Positions 59,301 to 64,000 of a DNA stretch of 64,000 nucleotides are shown here, piece by piece. How positions within the stretch are numbered: the first letter of the stretch is position 1; every line of letters begins with the position of its first letter. A model generated the notes under the pieces. The model saw only the letters and a list, made by a program, of their open reading frames with translations. It was not told where the DNA came from and ran no database searches. The position numbers and the translations under genes are program-made. This DNA is from Fremontodendron californicum (Eukaryota > Streptophyta > Magnoliopsida > Malvales > Malvaceae): contig JAULJL010000048.1 in assembly GCA_030761205.1 (NCBI GenBank), positions 4,889,501-4,953,500 of the forward strand, read 5' to 3'.

Positions 59301-61452
59301 GAGTGAAGTAAAGCGCAATATGTATATTTGTGTGTATATATATGTAATAAGCTTAAGAGATATAATTCTGTTAATAAACTCTAAAGAGTGATCCACTTTT
59401 ATCCTACAAAACATGCAAATTTTCCTTTTTCTTTTTTTTTGGCCAAGATGCACCATTTCCTTATGGTTTCAAGTTTGTTGTTGAATACTCAAACATTGAG
59501 AAGTAGAGAATTTGATTTGTCCCTTTTTTTCTTTTTTACTCTAGAGGTAAAGTTAATGAAAAAAGATAAAAATAAAAGAAATGCAAGTGAAATTCAATCA
59601 GTCGAGCTTTTTATGCGCCTATTGCCCTGCAAAAAAGCGCTCCTAGGCGCACTAGGCGTGCGCCTAATCAAATGTGCCTTGCCCTGTAAGGTCTTAAACG
59701 CTTTTGTTGTTTAGTGCTAAAGCACAGCGCCTTGATAACACTGAGTATAATACTAAGAGGTGCCAGTTTCATGTATGAATAGGTAGAGGGGTTGAAATGT
59801 TCTCAAATGTTACTAACCTTTAATCTATTTAGTGATAAAAAAGTTTTATAAGTTTCCCTTTCATAATTTTGTTAGTATTTTCTTTCAAAGAAAAAATTGT
59901 TAGTACTTATATACCCTAGGGGACCATTGAATTTGGTTTGTTTGTAGCGACTATCCATAGATGCATGGATTTATTAGTACTTGTTTGTCTTTATTATTTT
60001 CTTGCTGTATGTTTTTCTTTTCCTCATTCTTTGTGTTTAATTAACATTCCACTGTTTGCTGCATTCTCATGTACCCAGTGTCTGATGTATTTATACCATT
60101 ATCCTGATATATGGTACGACTATGCTACATGGCAAACCAAAAGTGGTGCCACGGATGCTGCAATCAAGGTATTTCAGCGAGCCTTGAAGGCTCTTCCTGG
60201 TAATTGGTTCTTCTTTTCTCTTTAAGTGGAAACTTGTTCAGAATATTTCTAGTAACTTATTCTCATCTTGCCTTTTTTCTCCTGCGTATCTAGCCTTGCC
60301 TGGAGTAGCCCTCTTGCCCCTTTCTTCTGTCACCTTTTATAACTTTCCATCTTCTTTCTGGTTTCTTTATTATTAGATTCAGAAATGCTAAAGTATGCAT
60401 ATGCAGAACTAGAGGAATCCCGTGGAGCAATCCAAGTATGAAAATTGTTAAATATTTCTACTTAAAGTTGTTGAACTATTGGCTGTTTGCCTTTTGATTT
60501 GCTTCCCCATTGGTGCAGTCTGCAAAGAAATTATATGAAAGCCTTTTGGGGGATGGTGCTGAGACTACAGCACTAGCACATATACAAGTAAGGAAGTTAT
60601 AGGTTGTTAAATATAATACTTTTATCAATATAGTAATGGTAATGCTAAGAATACTAGTTTAGGTACAGTGCAAGGAAGTAAGACTGTGCTTAAATTGCCT
60701 CCTTGTTAAACACGCTTATGGTTTTATTACATGGTTAAAACTAGAGGACTGAGCCTCCCCAATCACTAACTTTTGAGGACTATGTACTTGGGTTATTGTC
60801 TCTAAACTAAGGTTAACTTTGTCCAAATATTATTGTGAAGTGTTTGTCCTTAAATGGCCTATAAGAAGTAAGTTCTGAAAATATATTACTCATAACTCTA
60901 AATTTTTTTAGTTTAATGACTGATTTCATATGTTTCTTGCTGCAGTTTATCCGCTTTCTAAGAAGGAATGAAGGTGTTGAACCAGCTCGCAAGTATTTTT
61001 TAGATGCTCGCAAATCACCTAGTTGCACGTACCATGTTTATGTTGCTTATGCATTGATGGCCTTTTGTCTCGACAAGGACCCAAAGGTGCTATTTCTTTC
61101 TTTTTCTCAAAATATCACTAATTTCACCTGTAATGTGACAACTGATATGTGTGGGAAGCGAATCGCATAAAGGAACCTGCTAGTTAAGATGATGTTTATG
61201 AGAACCATTCATTTTCTTGTACCTTATGTCTCTTCTCCCTCCACAACCATAATTTGTGGAGGTTTAATGTTATCAACAATGATTCAAAACAGCATTGACT
61301 ATTTTCCAACCCAAAAATGCCATGTTAATACTTTATTTACTAAAAATACCATCAGCATAACTTTTACTGTTACTATTCTTTATGCAGGTTGCTCACAATG
61401 TTTTCGAAGCTGGATTGAAACATTTTATGCATGAGCCTATATACATCCTAGA
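49533..61452 (+). CDS. CSTF77: Cleavage stimulation factor subunit 77, 5' part (14 exons), continues beyond window
   Basis: Exons: 49533-49592, 49690-49752, 49838-49947, 51513-51613, 55046-55107, 55215-55355, 55481-55609, 57866-57912, 58470-58530, 60079-60199, 60377-60435, 60519-60587, 60946-61086, 61388-61452. They total 1229 bases, about 409 codons in one frame; the plant protein is about 730 residues. The peptide is a run of HAT (half-a-TPR) repeats, e.g. AKYWRQYVEAQM, HIEQLWKDYENFENSVS, PDIWYDYATWQ, PSCTYHVYVAYALM. The conserved YNSARAVYRERKKY and IDWNMLAVPPT are also present. CstF77 dimerises and bridges CstF64, CstF50 and CPSF in pre-mRNA 3'-end processing in the nucleus. The first Met matches the usual MA-x-DKYN start. 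All introns seen are GT-AG. Introns 3, 4, 7, 9 and the incomplete 14th hold transposons. The C-terminal HAT repeats and the proline-rich tail lie beyond the window. Confidence 0.94.
50900..51478. mobile_element. hAT MITE (CAGTGTTGTCAAGG family), copy 1, CSTF77 intron 3
   Basis: Perfect 8-bp duplication AACTTACG (50892-50899 and 51479-51486). Termini are GAGTGTTGTCAAGGCG and, inverted, CAGTGTTGTCAAGGGCG. Subterminal AGGCGC/GCGCCT words recur. It ends only 34 bp before exon 4 and includes a TA run at 51301-51348. Confidence 0.88.
51861..52390. mobile_element. hAT MITE (CAGTGTTGTCAAGG family), copy 2, CSTF77 intron 4
   Basis: It starts CAGTGTTGTTAAGGCATG and ends CCTTGACAACACTA. The core is collinear with copy 1 (TCTCAATGTTTAAGTATTC). 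No clear target duplication remains. Confidence 0.82.
56233..56307. repeat. 36-bp-arm hairpin with 3-nt loop inside the MITE
   Basis: Arms 56233-56268 and 56272-56307 are complementary at 35 of 36 positions. The arm contains CTCTGTTTCTGTGTTCAG. Further partial copies lie just left (56184-56230). Confidence 0.9.
56321..56378. repeat. (TA)n(GA)n microsatellite
   Basis: A TA run of about 22 bp passes into about 18 GA units, in MITE copy 3. Confidence 0.92.
59216..59743. mobile_element. hAT MITE (CAGTGTTGTCAAGG family), copy 4, CSTF77 intron 9
   Basis: Flanks AGTGTAAT / AGTATAAT (7 of 8; 59208-59215, 59744-59751). It starts CAGTGTTGTCAATGGCGC. The core is that of copies 1 and 2, inverted. Confidence 0.85.
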
Positions 61453-61952
61453 GTATGTATATTGTTCCATTAATTATATTCGTATTTAGTCCTTGGATAT
61501 TTTTGTAGGAATTTGTTTCTCTTTGATGTTTTCCTGAAAATGCCCATTGTTAGTAAAAGCATTCTATATATTAGGTTTCGGACTTGAAAATAAAAGTTCA
61601 AGATTTCATGGCAGTAAATTTTGAGCTGAGTCAAGTATTATATTAGCTCCTTTCCTTTTATTATTTTCCCTTGATGCTTCAACGGCTAACCAAACAAGAA
61701 TTTTACTTTCAATCTAGATCATTTAAAATTCATGTTTGTCTAATTACTGCTTAGTTCCTTTTCATTGGGGTTGATTGGAGGGAACTTGACATATTCAGTC
61801 ATTAATTTTTTGTTTTGTTTTGAAAAACTTAGACAATTATTTTTATAGTTGGTCATTTAATCTTATGAAGATATAATACCATGCAATCATCTATGTCAGA
61901 AGAGTAAATTACATGAGGCTGTCCTTTAGAGTTCTCAATTGAAGTTTTTGAG

Positions 61953-62243
61953 TGCAGCAGTGAAGAAAAGAGAGAAAAGATAATATTTCTGCTGATTATT
62001 TACAATGCTGAAATTACAAGGTTTAAATAGAGAAAAAGAACCTACAAATCTGCCTAATTGACAGCCTTAAGTCTGCCTATAAATCTGCCAATAATTCTGC
62101 CTAAACAAATCTGTCTCAATCTCCTTAATTCTAGGATTTATCATTAACAACCTGATTAGGATCAGATTATGATTAGGATCAGATTATGCTACCTTAATTC
62201 TAGGATTTACAAATCCCTAAGAATCTTTGCCTGATTTTCTGCA
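61953..62243 (-). repeat. 3' LTR of the younger copia element
   Basis: Ends are TGCAGCAGTGAAG and GATTTTCTGCA on the plus strand. It contains a short tandem repeat (GATTAGGATCAGATTAT, twice, near 62154-62186). The left end is inferred from the TG..CA rule. Confidence 0.65.
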
Positions 62244-62250
62244 CTCCCCC

Positions 62251-64000
62251 TCAAGTTGGTGCATAGATGTCGATCATGCCCAACTTGCTGATTAGTGTCT
62301 CAAAATTGGTTCTAGGCAAGCTTTTAGTCAGACCATCAGCTAGCTGTTGATCTGTGGTTATAAATGGCATACACAATATTCTACTTTCCAGTTTTTCCTT
62401 AATGAAATGTCTGTCAATCTCAATATGCTTTGTTCTGTCATGTTGAACTGGGTTGTTAGCTATGCAGATAGCAGCTTTATTATCACAAAACAATTTCATA
62501 GGAGATTCTGAACTTAGCTTTAGTTCTTCAAGCACTCTCTTCAGCCACATTATTTCACATACACCATTAGCCATAGCTCGAAATTCAGCTTCTGCACTGC
62601 TTCGAGCAACCACATTTTGCTTCTTGCTCCTCCATATTACTAAGTTTCCCCATAGGAATGCACAGTAGCCAGAGGTGGATCTTCTGTCAGTAATTGATCC
62701 TGCCCAATCTGCATCTGTGAATATTTCCACTGTTCTTGAATCCCCTTTCTTGAACCACAATCCTTTTCCAGGTGTACCTTTTAAGTACCTAAGAACTCGA
62801 TAGACAGCTTCTAAATGTTCCTCATATGGGGAATGCATAAACTGACTTACCACACTGACTGCAAAAGCAATGTCAGGCCTTGTGTGGGACAGATAAATTA
62901 ATTTCCCAACGAGACGTTGATACATCCCTTTTTCCACTGGTACTCCTTCTATCTTTCCTCCAAGCTTTTGATTAGTATCCATTGGTGTGTCACTAGGCTT
63001 ACATCCACTCATTCCAGTTTCTCTTAGCAAATCTAAAACATACTTCCTTTGGGATAATACAATGCCTTTTTGTGATCTTCCAACCTCCATTCCCAAGAAA
63101 TATCGTAACGATCCCAAATCTTTGATCTCGAATTCAGCAGCAAGACATTTTTTCAATCTAGCCAACTCATTATCATCACTTCCGGTAAGAATTATATCAT
63201 CAACATAGACAATCAAAATGGCCATCTTCCCTGTACCTGTATGTTTTATGAACATTGTATGATCAGTTTGTGCTTGACAATAGCCTTGATTTTTTACTGA
63301 CCTTGTGAATCGTTCAAACCAAGCTCTTGGAGACTGTTTCAATCCGTACAGTGACCTTTTTAGCTTACACACTTTAGTTCCAAACTGATCTTCAAATCCT
63401 GGAGGAGCATCCATAAAAACTTCTTCTTCTAATTCTCCGTTAAGAAAGGCATTCTTAACATCTAGTTGGTGTAGAGGCCACTCAAGATTCACAGCTAAAG
63501 ATAAAAGTACTCTTACTGTGTTTAGTTTTGCCACTGGTGCAAATGTCTCCTGGTAATCTATCCCGTAGGTTTGTGTAAAGCCTTTTGCAACCAGTCTTGC
63601 CTTGTAACGTTCTAGAGTTCCATCTGATTTGAACTTTATTGAAAACACCCATTTGCATCCCACAGGTGTCTTCCCTTTGGGTAAATAGACCTTTTCCCAT
63701 GTGCCATTTTTTTTCAGTGCATTCATCTCCTCAAAGACTGCCTCCTTCCATTCGGGAACTTTTAGAGCTTCCTGTATATTCTTTGGAACATCCACACTAG
63801 ACAATTGTGAGGTAAAAGCAAGAAAAGAGGGTGACAATTTTTCATAAGACACATATTTTGATAATGGATGTTTAGTACAACTTCTGACACCTTTCCTAAG
63901 TGCAATAGGAAAATCAAAACTTTCAGTTTGTGAGGGACATGACTCAGATGGAATACCTGAATTTGGAGGATCAAAGATTTCTGGTTCTGGATTCGGGACA
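62251..64000 (-). CDS. Copia polyprotein: reverse transcriptase and RNase H (partial, 5' end outside window)
   Basis: The frame is open from the right edge to the stop at 62251, about 582 codons. The order is the end of the integrase region (RKGVRSCTKHPLSKYVSY), then RT with VPEWKEAVFEEMNAL, KARLVAKGFTQ, WPLHQLDVKNAFLNGELEEE and the catalytic YVDD (LIVYVDDIILTG). RNase H follows with FTDADWAGSITDRRSTSGYC and VARSSAEAEFRA, ending TKHIEIDRHFIKEKL and QLADGLTKSLP. All landmark residues are present and no stop interrupts it, so this copy may be recent or still active. An apparent GTG start at 63852 is not real, since the frame continues upstream. No host role is implied. Confidence 0.92.
   Translation of the reverse strand, partial: VPNPEPEIFDPPNSGIPSESCPSQTESFDFPIALRKGVRSCTKHPLSKYVSYEKLSPSFLAFTSQLSSVDVPKNIQEALKVPEWKEAVFEEMNALKKNGTWEKVYLPKGKTPVGCKWVFSIKFKSDGTLERYKARLVAKGFTQTYGIDYQETFAPVAKLNTVRVLLSLAVNLEWPLHQLDVKNAFLNGELEEEVFMDAPPGFEDQFGTKVCKLKRSLYGLKQSPRAWFERFTRSVKNQGYCQAQTDHTMFIKHTGTGKMAILIVYVDDIILTGSDDNELARLKKCLAAEFEIKDLGSLRYFLGMEVGRSQKGIVLSQRKYVLDLLRETGMSGCKPSDTPMDTNQKLGGKIEGVPVEKGMYQRLVGKLIYLSHTRPDIAFAVSVVSQFMHSPYEEHLEAVYRVLRYLKGTPGKGLWFKKGDSRTVEIFTDADWAGSITDRRSTSGYCAFLWGNLVIWRSKKQNVVARSSAEAEFRAMANGVCEIMWLKRVLEELKLSSESPMKLFCDNKAAICIANNPVQHDRTKHIEIDRHFIKEKLESRILCMPFITTDQQLADGLTKSLPRTNFETLISKLGMIDIYAPT

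Larger units (their letters stand above)
61953..64000 (-). mobile_element. Younger Ty1/copia retrotransposon in CSTF77 intron 14, antisense, 5' part outside window
   Basis: The 3' LTR is about 61953-62243 (291 bp), with TGCAG at one end and CTGCA at the other. It is preceded on the minus strand by the polypurine tract CTTGAGGGGGAG (62244-62255). The polyprotein frame is unbroken from its stop at 62251 to the window edge. The element runs opposite to the host gene. The 5' LTR and target duplication lie beyond the window. Confidence 0.85.

Noticed and set aside
63762..63974. Separate minus-strand frame upstream of the copia RT
   Set aside because: It is out of frame with the polyprotein. The true frame reads straight through to the window edge.

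Overview
The window is nuclear DNA of a flowering plant, most likely a dicot. The evidence is long GT-AG introns, AT-rich spacers, plant L1-type LINE and Ty1/copia elements, many MITEs, and three genes whose closest recognisable families are plant ones. A complete CCaMK gene suggests a lineage that keeps the common symbiosis pathway and so can form arbuscular mycorrhiza; lineages that lost mycorrhiza, such as Brassicaceae, lack it. I cannot name the species.

Three host genes lie on the plus strand. (1) 10088-23513 is a 13-exon ubiquitin-specific protease of the UBP5 type. The exons I joined keep one frame and give 946 residues with DUSP, Cys box and His box. (2) 29459-35290 is a 7-exon calcium- and calmodulin-dependent kinase (CCaMK/DMI3), 522 residues, with kinase, calmodulin-binding and three EF-hand parts. 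(3) 49533 to beyond 61452 is the 5' part (14 exons, about 409 codons) of CSTF77, the HAT-repeat subunit of cleavage stimulation factor. It runs out of the window on the right. The three genes belong to different pathways (deubiquitination, symbiotic calcium decoding, mRNA 3'-end formation), and I see no functional linkage.

The rest is a layered transposon landscape. At the left are Tourist-like MITEs in head-to-head order (1.9-3.0 kb) and a 3.6-kb LINE with an unbroken ORF2 (3804-7450) that landed inside an older MITE-like element. Between UBP5 and CCaMK lie two tandem arrays (24.1-25.4 and 26.0-27.0 kb) and hAT-like MITEs. Downstream of CCaMK are tRNA-type SINEs in a row, a Mutator-like element holding retrotransposon-like sequence, and an old copia element (38030-46705). 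That copia still has both LTRs, its target-site duplication, PBS and PPT, but is split by at least six later insertions. CSTF77 introns hold four copies of one hAT MITE family, one with a near-perfect 36-bp hairpin, and a younger antisense copia element (61953 to the window end).

Exon borders and repeat ends were read by eye from splice sites, frame continuity, terminal repeats and target-site duplications. No transcript data or database search was used.
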